Source: Hofstenia miamia (Eukaryota > Xenacoelomorpha > Acoela). From it: a stretch of 64,000 nt of DNA. The position numbers and the translations under genes are program-made. Below the pieces are notes generated by a model. The model was not told the DNA's origin. It searched no databases and was given only the letters and a program-made list of their open reading frames with translations. The DNA lies in contig SCFE01000018.1 of NCBI GenBank assembly GCA_004352715.1, positions 1,041,865 to 1,105,864 on the forward strand. Reading direction: 5' to 3'. How positions within the stretch are numbered: position 1 is the stretch's first letter; each line of letters begins with the position of its first letter. Shown here piece by piece: positions 22,736 to 36,360 of the stretch.

Positions 22736-24375
22736 AAACTAATATCGAAAATGATCGACAACGTAATGGTGACGTCATAATACAATGAATGTAAATTAAA
22801 AGATATAAAAGGCACTAAATCCCCGAGCGACTCTACAATAAAATATGCTTATCAAATTTGCAAAAATATGTTGGAAGTCTAGGATGCAATTAAGAAATGA
22901 ATTACTAAGTCAGAGTTTAAAAGCTGTTAATACTAAAACATGACTGTTCAATTCTATTTTCAATTTTGGGTTATAATTAATTCTCAACATTGGAAATTTT
23001 AAATTTTAGACCAGAACAGGATTTTAGTTTAACACAAAAGAAGAACTAATTTCAATTGTTTTTAATTTTGCATATTTTGACTGTTTTTGTTACAACTTAA
23101 TTAAATAGTATGTAGTAATACATTAACATAAAGCATACCTTTTAATGTTGAAATATGGATATTTATAGAATGTATCCTGATTACTGTATCAAATTACTAT
23201 AGGGCTGATAAAAGTCAATTTATAAGGCTAAATAAAGCTGTACCACAAAGTGACTTAATTCTTAAGGACTGTTTAAGATGTTAAGCATATCATTATATTT
23301 TGTGAGCTGATTCTATTATAAAAATATTATTGCCATTGGTGTAAACAAACAGGTCTTACATATTGAATAACTTTTGCTGGATTATAAAATTTTTACTAAG
23401 CATTTCATTTAATTAATTAGAAACTGCAGTTATGCTCTATAATTTGATAGTAAACAATGCAGATATTATAGCTTCATTTTCATAAAACAAAATGATTTGA
23501 GGTAAAAGAGTTTGACCTATACTTCAAATAATGGGAAGGTTGCTGGATAATAATGATTTTCCTAATTTCTATTGGTTTAGCAATTTCTATTCTTATCACT
23601 CAAGCTCAAACTTGACTCAAAACCCAGCTCTTTCATGATTAGTAAGATCAGGGTTTTCAAGTTCTTGGAGTGCTAGGAAATCAAACATGAATAACCACTC
23701 AAAACCTCATCAGAAATTCCTAAATAACTATTTTTTAGCTTAGAAAACTAGGAATTATTGTAAAATGCATGTTTTTAGTCTAAAAATCTCAGAATTATAT
23801 AAAACTTGATGAAACTCGAAATTTTCATTACAAAATATTGAACTTGAAATCTAAGAACTTGAACATTGACTGAGACTTAGACTCAATTTGAAACCCTTTT
23901 TTAAGATGAGCATTATTGGAAAATGGGTTTACAGAGATTTGTAAAATAGTAATTATTTAAGATCAGTATAAAGTTAACATATCACTTCCTGCCTACATTT
24001 AAAATTTTAAAATTTGTTCACAAATTCACAATTAATCAATAACTTAAGCTCCAAAGACTATTTAAATAATATGTTATTATTTTCCATATTGATAGTGCTT
24101 TTTGGTTTGTGCTATTGGCTAAGAGACATTTTACAGTGTTTCCTATAGCTACATATTTTCTAACTGCTGTAAGATAATTTCTGACAGCTGTAAGGTAATG
24201 CTTTGACAAATTTAAGTACTTGGTACTTTTTACCAACATAAGGAATCTTAAACCGACATGCAGAATCTTGAGATTGACATAGCAAATATTTTTTTTACAA
24301 AATGTACGAAAACTAAACTTGAACGACCTAAGAAGATCATTAATATTACTTGGGTCAGTCAAAATTTTATCATAT
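22736..24375. repeat. 1,640-bp direct duplication, copy 1 (bounded by single Ns)
   Basis: Apparently identical to 24524-26163, offset 1,788 bp throughout. A single N stands immediately before (22735) and after (24376) this copy. The pattern fits two overlapping contigs or haplotypes placed side by side better than a biological duplication. Confidence 0.9.
22770..22812 (+). promoter_or_regulatory. CRE plus TATA box (copy 1)
   Basis: A perfect TGACGTCA palindrome (22770-22777) lies 26 bp before TATAAAAGG (22804-22812). No coding frame follows. The same block recurs in copy 2. Confidence 0.4.
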
Positions 24376-24523
24376 NTTATATACAAAAGATTCAGTATTA
24401 CCTGCCTTTGTTTACAATACTTCAGATAGCAACGTAGTTTAACATGATCAATTATAATTCCCTCGTAAAATTCAATTTGAGCAAATAAAAGCACCAGCGA
24501 GGGGACATCAAATTAATAGCAAC

Positions 24524-26163
24524 AAACTAATATCGAAAATGATCGACAACGTAATGGTGACGTCATAATACAATGAATGTAAATTAAAAGATATAAAAGG
24601 CACTAAATCCCCGAGCGACTCTACAATAAAATATGCTTATCAAATTTGCAAAAATATGTTGGAAGTCTAGGATGCAATTAAGAAATGAATTACTAAGTCA
24701 GAGTTTAAAAGCTGTTAATACTAAAACATGACTGTTCAATTCTATTTTCAATTTTGGGTTATAATTAATTCTCAACATTGGAAATTTTAAATTTTAGACC
24801 AGAACAGGATTTTAGTTTAACACAAAAGAAGAACTAATTTCAATTGTTTTTAATTTTGCATATTTTGACTGTTTTTGTTACAACTTAATTAAATAGTATG
24901 TAGTAATACATTAACATAAAGCATACCTTTTAATGTTGAAATATGGATATTTATAGAATGTATCCTGATTACTGTATCAAATTACTATAGGGCTGATAAA
25001 AGTCAATTTATAAGGCTAAATAAAGCTGTACCACAAAGTGACTTAATTCTTAAGGACTGTTTAAGATGTTAAGCATATCATTATATTTTGTGAGCTGATT
25101 CTATTATAAAAATATTATTGCCATTGGTGTAAACAAACAGGTCTTACATATTGAATAACTTTTGCTGGATTATAAAATTTTTACTAAGCATTTCATTTAA
25201 TTAATTAGAAACTGCAGTTATGCTCTATAATTTGATAGTAAACAATGCAGATATTATAGCTTCATTTTCATAAAACAAAATGATTTGAGGTAAAAGAGTT
25301 TGACCTATACTTCAAATAATGGGAAGGTTGCTGGATAATAATGATTTTCCTAATTTCTATTGGTTTAGCAATTTCTATTCTTATCACTCAAGCTCAAACT
25401 TGACTCAAAACCCAGCTCTTTCATGATTAGTAAGATCAGGGTTTTCAAGTTCTTGGAGTGCTAGGAAATCAAACATGAATAACCACTCAAAACCTCATCA
25501 GAAATTCCTAAATAACTATTTTTTAGCTTAGAAAACTAGGAATTATTGTAAAATGCATGTTTTTAGTCTAAAAATCTCAGAATTATATAAAACTTGATGA
25601 AACTCGAAATTTTCATTACAAAATATTGAACTTGAAATCTAAGAACTTGAACATTGACTGAGACTTAGACTCAATTTGAAACCCTTTTTTAAGATGAGCA
25701 TTATTGGAAAATGGGTTTACAGAGATTTGTAAAATAGTAATTATTTAAGATCAGTATAAAGTTAACATATCACTTCCTGCCTACATTTAAAATTTTAAAA
25801 TTTGTTCACAAATTCACAATTAATCAATAACTTAAGCTCCAAAGACTATTTAAATAATATGTTATTATTTTCCATATTGATAGTGCTTTTTGGTTTGTGC
25901 TATTGGCTAAGAGACATTTTACAGTGTTTCCTATAGCTACATATTTTCTAACTGCTGTAAGATAATTTCTGACAGCTGTAAGGTAATGCTTTGACAAATT
26001 TAAGTACTTGGTACTTTTTACCAACATAAGGAATCTTAAACCGACATGCAGAATCTTGAGATTGACATAGCAAATATTTTTTTTACAAAATGTACGAAAA
26101 CTAAACTTGAACGACCTAAGAAGATCATTAATATTACTTGGGTCAGTCAAAATTTTATCATAT
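24524..26163. repeat. 1,640-bp direct duplication, copy 2
   Basis: Second copy of 22736-24375, continuing without Ns into unique sequence on both sides, so this is probably the correctly assembled copy. Apart from the promoter-like block at its left end it contains no recognised gene. The 108-residue minus frame near its right end has no domain. Confidence 0.9.
24558..24600 (+). promoter_or_regulatory. CRE plus TATA box (copy 2)
   Basis: TGACGTCA at 24558-24565, TATAAAAGG at 24592-24600, then a CpG-containing stretch CCCCGAGCGACTC. This is a core-promoter-like arrangement (ATF/CREB site, TATA box, start expected about 30 bp on) in an otherwise CpG-poor neighbourhood. No associated transcript is evident. 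Confidence 0.4.
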
Positions 26164-27680
26164 GTACATTAAAATATTTATTTGAATATTTTTATGAAAT
26201 CAAGTACAATAATTTATCACTTAGCCTAGACCACAATAAATAAACAACTGCATTTTCAAGCTGACACTAAATTTTAATGTCATTTTTGATGAATTTGATA
26301 TTTATGTTTTATGCTTGCTTAATTTTTATACATTTCGTCAAAAAGGTTTGCTTTGTCGATTTCAAGGTTCTATAAGTCGTTTATAAGGTTTTTTGTGTCG
26401 GTAATAAGAACCAACCAATCAGTGTTCTCCTCTATCTGTCATAGTTACCGTCCGCTTGCTAATGGCCCTGTAATTTTTTTAAAACAAATACGAACTCAAT
26501 CGAATTTGAAAAAGTATTAAATGGTTTACACATTTTGCGTTCCCATTCTTTGAATTATTGCTTTACACTCTAGGATGTAGATATAGTGCGAGTGAATTTT
26601 TCTTTTTCCGAGATGATTTTATGGTTTATTTACGACATCAGTATAGAATTATTTAATTCTAAGCAGTAAATCGCAATACGTTCGAACCAGCATAAATACA
26701 ATATAATAAAATCGAATTTAATATAAGTGAAATTAAAATAATTGAAGTTCCTAATTTTTCGACAATGAAGACAGTATCCTATACCTACTTAGTCAATATT
26801 ATACGTTTAAAATTGTATATATATGTCAACACTTACAATATATTAAATATAGGTTATCAACACAAAGAAACATGTGTAAGAACAATGTATGACTTTGTAT
26901 TAATATCTCTTATGATCTTGCTACATTTGATATTTCTGGGTAATATTACCTAACCTTTTACCATATAGTTGACATAATCAATGCAATGTATCAACATGAT
27001 GAAATGAAATGCATATCAATTGTTGGCTGTAGGTTATTGTTCAGTAATGATTTTATAATGTCATTTCTACTGGCATTGTTTTATTTTTATTTATTTATCC
27101 ACATTTTTCAATTCTGTAATATTTCAAATTGTAGATTGTTTTCAAATTGAATGCAATGATTGAAGTATATGAATATTCAATTAATATTTTTATAATTGAA
27201 GTAATTACTTTGAATTGTTATTATTTATAGAAGTTTAGTGCCGTAGCATCCCGAAATGTGTCTTCTACAACTCCCATTTAATACGAAGTTTAATGGGAAG
27301 TTTGTACGATACCTTCCTTAGGAAATCTCTTTCTCTTTTAATAATAATAGTAATAATAATAATGAAAGAATTTATTGCGTTAGCGGAACAACGCAAAAAG
27401 GACAAACGGCTGGTAATACTACAAAATAAGGCAACAACTATGAACGACATACTGAACAATGACACTTCAAATTCCAGCTACACTGGAGATCAAAATTGTA
27501 GGTGTCTAAAGAGTGCTGAAGTAAGAAGTTAAAAGAGATGATCTGAAACGCGACAGTGACGATGATATGTCGACATCCGATTTCATCAGAATGAAGTTCA
27601 CGGCTTTGGCAGTCCTATAGGCGAAGAAATTGTCGGTTTTGAATTTTCTTGATTTCTTAATAGCTATGAACTTCTGGCGC
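26164..27680. other. AT-rich spacer, no recognised gene
   Basis: No domain-bearing frames. A (TAA)n-like run at 27338-27362 could be the 3' tail of a retroelement. Short frames at 26765-26953 and 27293-27532 are unassigned. Confidence 0.5.
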
Positions 27681-27684
27681 CCTC

Positions 27685-28620
27685 ATGTTCGAGACATTTT
27701 TACACAAAAGGAGGCAGAGAACGGTAACTCAGTTTTTTTTGTGGAACATTTTGTAAAATAATTGAACGTCGTTAAAAATAAGTTGGTAAGAGATAGACAA
27801 GGAGTTTGTGAGGCGAACCTGCTGTTTGTAGGATTTTGCACCGGTAACCCAGGATAAACATTTCCTGTTGAATCTTTCATGTTTTCTCCAATAGGGGTAG
27901 AGAGATACCAACACGGACGCGCATAGAATAAAAGATGTATTAATAATGGAGAGTTTCAAGGCAGACATCAACTTGATGGGCACATTGCGCTTGATGAAAA
28001 ACAACGCATGCATACAGGCAGACATTTTCGAGGTTAGGTGTGCATCCCAGTTCAGTTGGTTAGATACAATAATTCCTAGATCTTTGACAATGGAAATCGC
28101 CAGTATCATGTTCGACATGCAGATTTCAGCGGAAAACGAGTTGCACACACTTAGTTTTATTTAATTGCAATCCGTTCAACTCGGTCCATCGGCAAAAGCG
28201 GCTGATATCAGAGGTCAAGGCGGAAGGAGTCGAGGAACACAAAAGCTTAGAGTCGTCAGCAAACAGAAAACTTTCACAATCGATAATTCAGTTAGGCAAG
28301 TCATCAGTAAACAGTATAAACAGCTGCAGAAAACTGCCTTGAGGAACGCCGCTAGTAACATTGACGGACATGTTGTTCACGATTTGTCAAGTATTAGGCA
28401 AACAGGTCAATAAAATCTTGGTCAAAGCCGAATTTAACGAGCTTGATCAGGAGGTAGTCATGACGGACTTTGTCGAATGATTTCGCAAAGTTAAAGTAAA
28501 CGAAAGCACACTGGGAACTTATGTCAAGGTAGGAATATATCTTGTCCAAGTACAGAATAAGCTGTGTGACAGTTGAGCGTTTCCTTCTGAAGCCATGACT
28601 CGCTTTGAGTTATTATTTTA
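27685..28620 (-). mobile_element. CR1/Jockey-like LINE fragment (reverse transcriptase)
   Basis: On the minus strand from 28600 downwards it reads HGFRRKRSTVTQLI, then FNFAKSFDKVRHDYLL, SGVPQGSFLQLF and the catalytic FADDSKLL (near 28250). After an intervening stretch comes VKDLGIIVSNQLNWDAHL with the downstream RT-connection region (27729-28148). These are the ordered blocks of CR1/Jockey-superfamily RTs. Stops and frameshifts interrupt it, and both ends are missing, so it is a dead 5'-truncated copy. Unlike the gypsy-like region it retains many CpGs. Confidence 0.88.
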
Positions 28621-28639
28621 GTTTGATGATTATCCCACT

Positions 28640-30470
28640 ACATATCTTAGATTGTAAGTAAATATATAAAATATCTTAAGGAAGTTGTGTCTACACTGTT
28701 AAGACAAATCGTAATGCTGCAAAGACAGACTGTTTCAAATTGCACAATTGTAGATTCTTGTATACATTTAGTGATATTTCTATTAGTGACAGTATTTTTG
28801 ATAAGTACAGTATGATACACATGCTTAAACTATGTGCGAATTTTGAAATTCACAAAAATTTAAACGCTTATAACTCACGAAATAGCAAAGCTATACCAGA
28901 TCAGAAAGCACCAAAAGAGAGAGAATGTCTCCCTTTTCATGTTTGTATTTAACCGCCTACAGTTCCGCGACCTCGGACGTTTTGTAGATAGCACTCCACA
29001 ATGGGTTTAGGTGATCTATCATTAAAAGAAAGTTAAATTTAGTTGTTTCTCACATAGGTTTCTGCTTTCTTGATTACCTAAACATTAGGAATATCGAAAA
29101 TTTTTAAGTACCGCAGCCACTGCAATGCATTCAGTAGAAGTTTTAACATTTCGTTTGAGCACTTCACAGATGGTTGTGTAATATCTCGAAATTTCCGAAT
29201 TTCATAATAGGAAGCATTTGGAAAAGTCAGTTATGGATGTAACTTGTCTTGCGACATGTAAGAAGCATTCGGAAGAATTAGTTTGATCGATCAATAACAA
29301 TTTCTAATTGGAGATTGACTATGTGGTCTGATTATTCGTCGCAATCTTTGTGCTGTTATGTATTTACTATTTCACACATGTTATTTAGTTCTAGATTTTA
29401 TTCTGCTTCCTTCTCGACATTTTTTCATTGAAACAGTGATATGTTTTCCCTGCTTAAATTCGCGATTACAAATACTTAATTCCTCGCTAATCCTACAAAA
29501 CGCTCGCATTGTCTACTATCGGTATTTACTATGACACTAAGGGTTTTCTTCTTTCATGATTCATTTATGCAATTAGTTGTGTAGTCTATCCACTATTCTT
29601 TAAATGGAAGTATTTCTATGCTTTTCCAATCCAAACTTCAAGTCTTATATTGGACATGACTAATAAAATTAATGCGCTTCTAACATTTGATTGTTTCTTA
29701 CCACTAACAACACCATTAATTTGCTAAAACTACATTGTCAATTCTTTATTATAAACCGAAATAAATTTCTCAAAAATAACACTAAAATATCTCATGATGC
29801 TATAAACAATGTCATAGCTAGAAAATAAATTTGGTTTGAAAGATGTAATTCATGGTGGGAGTGGATATACCTAAGGAATTTTTCGGTTTTTAAGTAGGCA
29901 AGGCAAAAATAAATTTAGGTGGCCATTTGCTTACCCGCGTGCACCATTGTTACGCCCTGGTTGTAAATTACTAAGAGTATCATTAATTGTGTCACTTTTA
30001 ACTTTATCTTTGTATACATAAGAACAACTATAAAAATATATGTACTCCATGATTTCTTTATACCATATGCAACTAAACTGTTTAGTAAGGTTTATTTAAA
30101 AGTGCTTTAAGTTTTTCAAAAGTATCTCCTTGGTGCTTTTTAGTTGATGAAAACAAATTGTGGTTTGAATTTCTTTTTCAGAACCCTTTAAATAACCTAC
30201 TGCACAGTTGGCAAACAACTTACATACGATTCTGATAACATATGCAATGTTATCGTCTAAATATATTATGGAAGGTTGTTAATTTAGAATGTTAATAAAT
30301 TTACACTTCTTCTTTTCAAGTGTTTTTTTTCACTTTCTTTTTTCGCTTATATAAATCGGAATTTTTTAGTGTGGTATTGGTATAATTTGTAAGCTTAAAA
30401 TAATCTAAGAAATAAGATATTTTTATAGGACAATCTCTATTGATAAGTAAATTCCTTAAATTAATTTCAT
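28640..30470. other. AT-rich spacer upstream of the WDR93-like gene
   Basis: No gene recognised. It may contain the promoter and any non-coding first exon of the plus-strand WDR93-like gene. Confidence 0.5.
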
Positions 30471-30492
30471 TTTTGTGTTTAGTTTTAGTTCT

Positions 30493-30756
30493 ATGCCTAT
30501 ATACATTCCAAAACAAGAAGGTGAACCATCACTGCAAACACCGTCAATTTCTGAGTTTCAGTTGCATGACCAAGACTTTATACAGGATCCTGATATACTC
30601 TATGATGTCTTACCACAACCTTATCGAATGATCGACAAGATTCTTTGGACGATATTTGAGCTCGCTTGGGATAAAATTGAAGCAATTCAAATTGAACGCG
30701 ATGAAGACATGAAAAAGAAGGCAATTCCAAAGTATGAGAATCCACTTGACATACAA
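30493..30756 (+). CDS. WDR93: WDR93-like exon 1
   Basis: 88 codons from ATG at 30493 to donor GTAAGT at 30757, ending in phase 0. It contains VLPQPYRMIDKILWTIFELA, the most recognisable N-terminal WDR93 block. The frame extends six codons upstream without an ATG, and an acceptor-like TTTAG ends at 30482. Confidence 0.85.
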
Positions 30757-33700
30757 GTAAGTCAGTGTATTACATCTAAGCATCCGGTTATGGTAAACGT
30801 TTTGTAGTATTGCTAGTTTAGACCTATTAATTATACTTTTATATACCTTTTCATCTTGTAATGTATTAAGTGGATTTTACACAATGGGTTTTGTCCCGGA
30901 GCAAATGAACTAAATTAAATGCTCTATGGCGTGATACACAATGAACCATGGCCCGACACATGCTCCGAGAGTAATTATCTTTTGCCCGGGTAGATAAAAA
31001 ATTTGTAAACAAAAGATATCATTTTACAGCATGGATGAGACAGAAAAAGCCACGTTTCTACTAAGATATGAACATTACTTTTGTATTCACAATGCAATAT
31101 TATAGTTAACAAGTCCGCAAACTACAGCGCCAATCAAACAAATGTAGTCGCGTTTTTTTTCTTGTCATAGACATGTCTAAAGCGATACTACAAACAGGGG
31201 CGCACGCATAATTTTCTGACGGGGGTGGGACATCTTAGTCATGACCAAAGCGGGACGAAGGCAAGCGAACATTTTTGAAAAAATTGAGAAAATAGATCCT
31301 AAAAATGCATTTCATGATCTTAGATTTTAAATTTTTCATTTCTTACCGAAAATTTTTTATTTAACCGGTCAAAATCAAATTTAAAAACCTGACGGAGGAC
31401 ATTCCACCATTCCTCCCATTGCATGCGCCACTGAAACTGCATGTTGTATCAATTATATTTAAAGATTGGGAAAATTATTTAAAACTTTGTAATTGCATAA
31501 AATATTTCATATTTATGTTAGCAGAATCTTAGACTACTGAATATATGTTAAGCAGGGTATTAAGCGATTGAGTGCACAATTATTTTTGGGTAACCATTTG
31601 AAAATAAGTAAATTTTCGAAATAATTGCGCGAAGATTGTTTGCTTCAATTTGTATCATAATCAAGATGGAAATACATTTTGTGAAATATTAACGATTAAC
31701 CCGAAAATAATAATAGTAATTTGAACTTGTGTGCAATAAATTTAAGTGTTAATTTTACAAAGCTTTGAGAAAAATGCATTTAATAGTTTAGGGATGACGA
31801 TTTTTACGTATCTACACATATGATCAAATTGTTTACTCTATTTTTTCTACTGAGGTTTGGAAATATAATATCAGCCATTCTGAACGCAATAATGAATTTT
31901 CTGATAAATATAATGAATTTGTTTCATAATTTGAAAAAAATCTGACTTTCAAAAACACCCATATTGCAGATATTTTAGTGCGAATATTTTTCAAGGATTA
32001 GATTTTTTAATACCCTGTGACATTCTTAAAACAATAATTTCTATAACATTTTACTAGAAAATTAAAAAAAGCGAATTATATGTTGAAGAATTACTAAAGT
32101 TCTTTTCAAAAATAGTGTATAATTAAGATTCATCTTGTATTATTTAGTTTTCTAAAGTTTCTTTATTATTAATATTTATGAAACATACTTAAAACCGCTA
32201 ATTTTCTGTAAAGTAAACTATTTTTAAACATTTGTCTCAATATTTGGCATCTCGGGTATCTGATAGTTTGAAATACATTTCAACGTTAAATTCATCGTGA
32301 AACCAACTTATTTTTACAACTAAATAGTGAGGAATGAATTAAAATGCTTAGTTCAAATTGTTAAACGGAGGGCTTTGCGCTATTTTCCCCATTGGAATAG
32401 AGCATTGTTTTGTTTCATGGTTTTTTCCCCGAGCACGCAATTATCTTGTTCGGTAACAGATTATACACGAAGAGCATTTATATCAAGTGTTTTGCTCTAG
32501 GGCAAAAGCCCATCGCTTTAAAATGGCAGTATCCATTTTTATATTCTTTAGCTTACATAAATTTATGAAGGCAGGATCAATTTTGTTAACATTAAATTTA
32601 GCCTATATAAATGATATTCTTTTTCATTGGTGTATTATATTTCTGTATTTTCTTCATGATTGCTAATGCGAATTATTTGACTACCTATGTGTAGGGATTT
32701 GGCATTCAATATGAACTGTAGCTTACTGAATTTTATGAATAGGAAATGCTATTGTGTTTTTTTATTAGGAACTTTCTGATTGTGAGTGTATGTGTCTTGC
32801 AGAAGATGGTCTTTTCGTTGGTTTGAATTCAGGATTCGTTCTAATAAATCAAGAGTCTCTAAAGATTCTTGCAATGTGGAATGATCAAGAAGTGAAAATA
32901 GTGGACATTAAAGTTGCTCAAATTACATCTTCCTTTACTTTTATATTGACATTAGATGAACTAGGTAATTTTTGAAGTTTTTTACTAAATAGAAAAATCT
33001 TCATAAAATTGTATGCATTTCGTATTATTTAATTTCTAGCAGTGTAATGGGGGATTTTCAGAAAATATCAAAATGTATTGAAATATCATATTTTTGTTTA
33101 CTCATTAATGAAATTCTCAAAAAATACTGCCAGTTTTTTTCATTTTCTACTTCTGTTTATATTAATAATTACCATTTTGACTTGCTATACGTCATTTTTG
33201 ACCAAGAAACTCTGAATTTAGAATGTAAGAAAGGACGTAATAACAATCAAAACAAGGAATGGGATTTGTAAAAAAGAAAATCACTCCAAATTTAATATTT
33301 TTATGCTTTTTAAGGTAATTATTAATATTTGAATGTCAGATTTAAGCGCAAATACCCATCGTGTAACATTCGCTTTAAGAAAAAAATTGATACGATCTCA
33401 CTGCAATTTAATTTTGTAAATGTTTTCTGATCGAATTTTTACAAGAGTTGTAGCTAATGTGCTTATAAAAATGATACTATAACTAGTCACAATCAAATTT
33501 TTGAAGTCCTGCTTGTCAGACCGGCTTTAAGAGCCTAATCCGATCCAGTGTTTTGTACAATCTATGAATCCCAGAACCATGCACTATAGAATCTGACACT
33601 ATAATATGACTTTATTTGACATCTGACTTCGGTTCGATCGAAAACTTTGTATATATAGATATATAACCAATTATAAGAATGGATACTCTTCTGGCGAGTA

Positions 33701-36320
33701 GATTTTGGAAATTTGTTTCTTAGAAATGCGTAATTTTGGCAGATCTGCACTTGCATTTTAATTAAATATAGCATCATAATTCTGGAAACATTTAGGTATA
33801 TGTAGACTGTTTATTTATACAATGGACAAATTTCACATTATTAAGACACTCAATGAGGTAAGAGTTCTAAAAAATGCATTTCCTTTACAGAATTTTTAGG
33901 AACCTAACAGTAAGATAATGATAAGCAATGCATGGGTTTCAGACGATGCGATGGCGTTTGCAGTACAGATCGAAGGTCAGTTGATTTCAATTGTGATCCT
34001 GAGTTGATTGTCTGATATTTCTGAACGTTTAATTAAGCATGTGCTGCCGGCTACACCTGCCTCAAACTAAACAGTTTTCAATTAAGCGATTGGCTCTGGT
34101 AATTTTAGTCTTTTTACCGTGCCGATTACCAACAATCCAAGCTTAGGAATAAGTGCTTTTTACTACTTCTGCCCATAAATGAGTACATAATGATACTCAG
34201 TTCTTTTGATAGAATGAACATTTGTTAAAAAAATTATACTGATATAAATTTTAAATATATTACTTTTAAGGAAATACTGGCACATATATTGAAGTCTATA
34301 GATCATTGAAGGATACTTGGCTAAAGGAATTTGATACAGCTCTGCAACAATTTCAAAAAATGGTAAGTTTGCAATATATAGTTTCATTGAATTTAACTAC
34401 CCTGATTGCAAAGCACTTCAGTGCCTGTGCTTGCATTATGATAAACAATGTTTCAGTGTTGTGATGATTAAAACGTTTGACCTAGTAGCGTTATTGTTGT
34501 TTAACACAGTTCAGAGGTGAATTTAGAGGAGAGGGGGTTGATAGCGCGTACTTATGGTACTTCCGTACTGCATGTGACCTAAATTTACTATAGTACACAA
34601 ATTTGGTTCTGCTGTGAACATCGGCAGACAGACTTGTGATTGGCTATAATATGCCATTTGATTGATGTTCTCGAGGAAAATAACTTAGTGCACATTCAGT
34701 AACTGTAACACAGTCAGGCATTCAATGTGAAAACCGTGAAATCATTCATAATGATTTGAGAATCGATAGTGTAATGTATTTTTATCAAACGCGTTCTGCG
34801 CAAGGTGATTTTGCAATTTATGATGCCGTTGCCAACCAAGTTTTTTTGCAGCCCTCAAATGATATAATGATCACGTAATCACTGTACCGTTGGAAAGTTT
34901 ATTTATGCTTTCATGTATTTTAATATATTCATACTGATGATTTATTATTCTCAAAATTAAGTTATTTTAGCAACAAGCTGCTGCAAAACAGGAAATGACC
35001 TCTTCTGCTCAAGATGTGTCCTCAATGTCACAAATTACAGAAGAAACCAGTCAACTGCAATCGCAGCAGAGTGAAGAGGTTCTTCCTTATTTTTAAGTGT
35101 AATGTAATGCAATTATTGTTCTAATATTTGTTTGTTCTTAACTTTAAACAGCCTTTTGTCCTTTTAAAGGGACAAATAGTTTTTCCACTTTAACAAAGAT
35201 GTTCCTCTTACCCATTAGGAAATTTGGAAACACATCCATTGATTAGTATGCTTGAATGTGAAAATTTGTACTGAAATGTATTGCTGTGCCAACGATAGTT
35301 GAAAATTCAGATTTTTAAATTTTTTTAACTCTCTCAATACCTAATATTCATAAATATAAAGTTTAAATTGAATCCATGGGATCAACATCGAACTTTAACT
35401 GTTTCTATATATGTAGGTAGACCTCCCAAATTCCTAGGCTGTAAAATGCTAGGTTATGCATGGACCAAAACTATATCTAATTTTTTCGTAAATACTTTTC
35501 AAATAGATCATCACAAGCTTTCGCTTTGTTGTAAAGCGTTTTATCCTTTTATTTTCGACGTATAGTTAACCTATTCATAGGCCTAAGACGTTGCAATTCG
35601 GAAGAATTTTAAAGAACTTTTTCAATACAATTATTAAAACTCATAAATAATATTTAGCCTGCTAGTCAAAGTGCATCCTCAATGGTAATGAAGAGTGTAG
35701 TTTTTTCCAAACCAACTCCTTCAATGAGGATGCGTCCACCATCAGTTCAGTCACGTAAGTTTATTTTGCAATTTTTATAAAATTTTAGGCAATTTTTAAA
35801 GTGAACTGTGTGTTGTATCGCATGTGGTTAGAATGTAACAATATTTTCAGTCGCTTCAAACTATTCGTTGTGTATGTCATTGTTGTACACTCAAATTTAC
35901 AGTAAACCGTTTGAGTTAGCTTTAACAAACAAATCTAACTGTTGAATACTTTTCCTCCAATTTTTTTTCCAATTTTAGACTTTGATAAAAGTATTTTCAT
36001 AGTTGGCAAGGGTAATTTTGACTCAATCAGTAAACTCTGAATAGGTACCAAGATTTAAAAAACATACATTTGTTGTCTAAAATCGAAATTTCACAATTAA
36101 TTTTTTGAAGAAATGCAATAGTCTTAATGCTTTATTTTCGTTTCATTTTGAAAAATAGTTGTTTTTGAGAATTTTATATTTTTTTGTATAAATTAATATA
36201 TTTTGTATAAAGGTTATATTTATATATATATATTATATATATATATATANNNNNNNNNNNNNNNNNNNNNNNNNNNNNNNNNNNNNNNNNNNNNNNNNNN
36301 NNNNNNNNNNNNNNNATATA

Positions 36321-36360
<40 letters not shown>

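Noticed and set aside
24036-26150. Paired 108- and 152-residue minus frames
   Set aside because: They are the same sequence seen twice through the assembly duplication, without domain or splice support.
33047-33271. 74-residue frame as an exon of the WDR93-like gene
   Set aside because: Its phase does not fit exon 2, its available acceptors lead to stops, and exon 3 at 33796 joins exon 2 perfectly with WDR93-like sequence.
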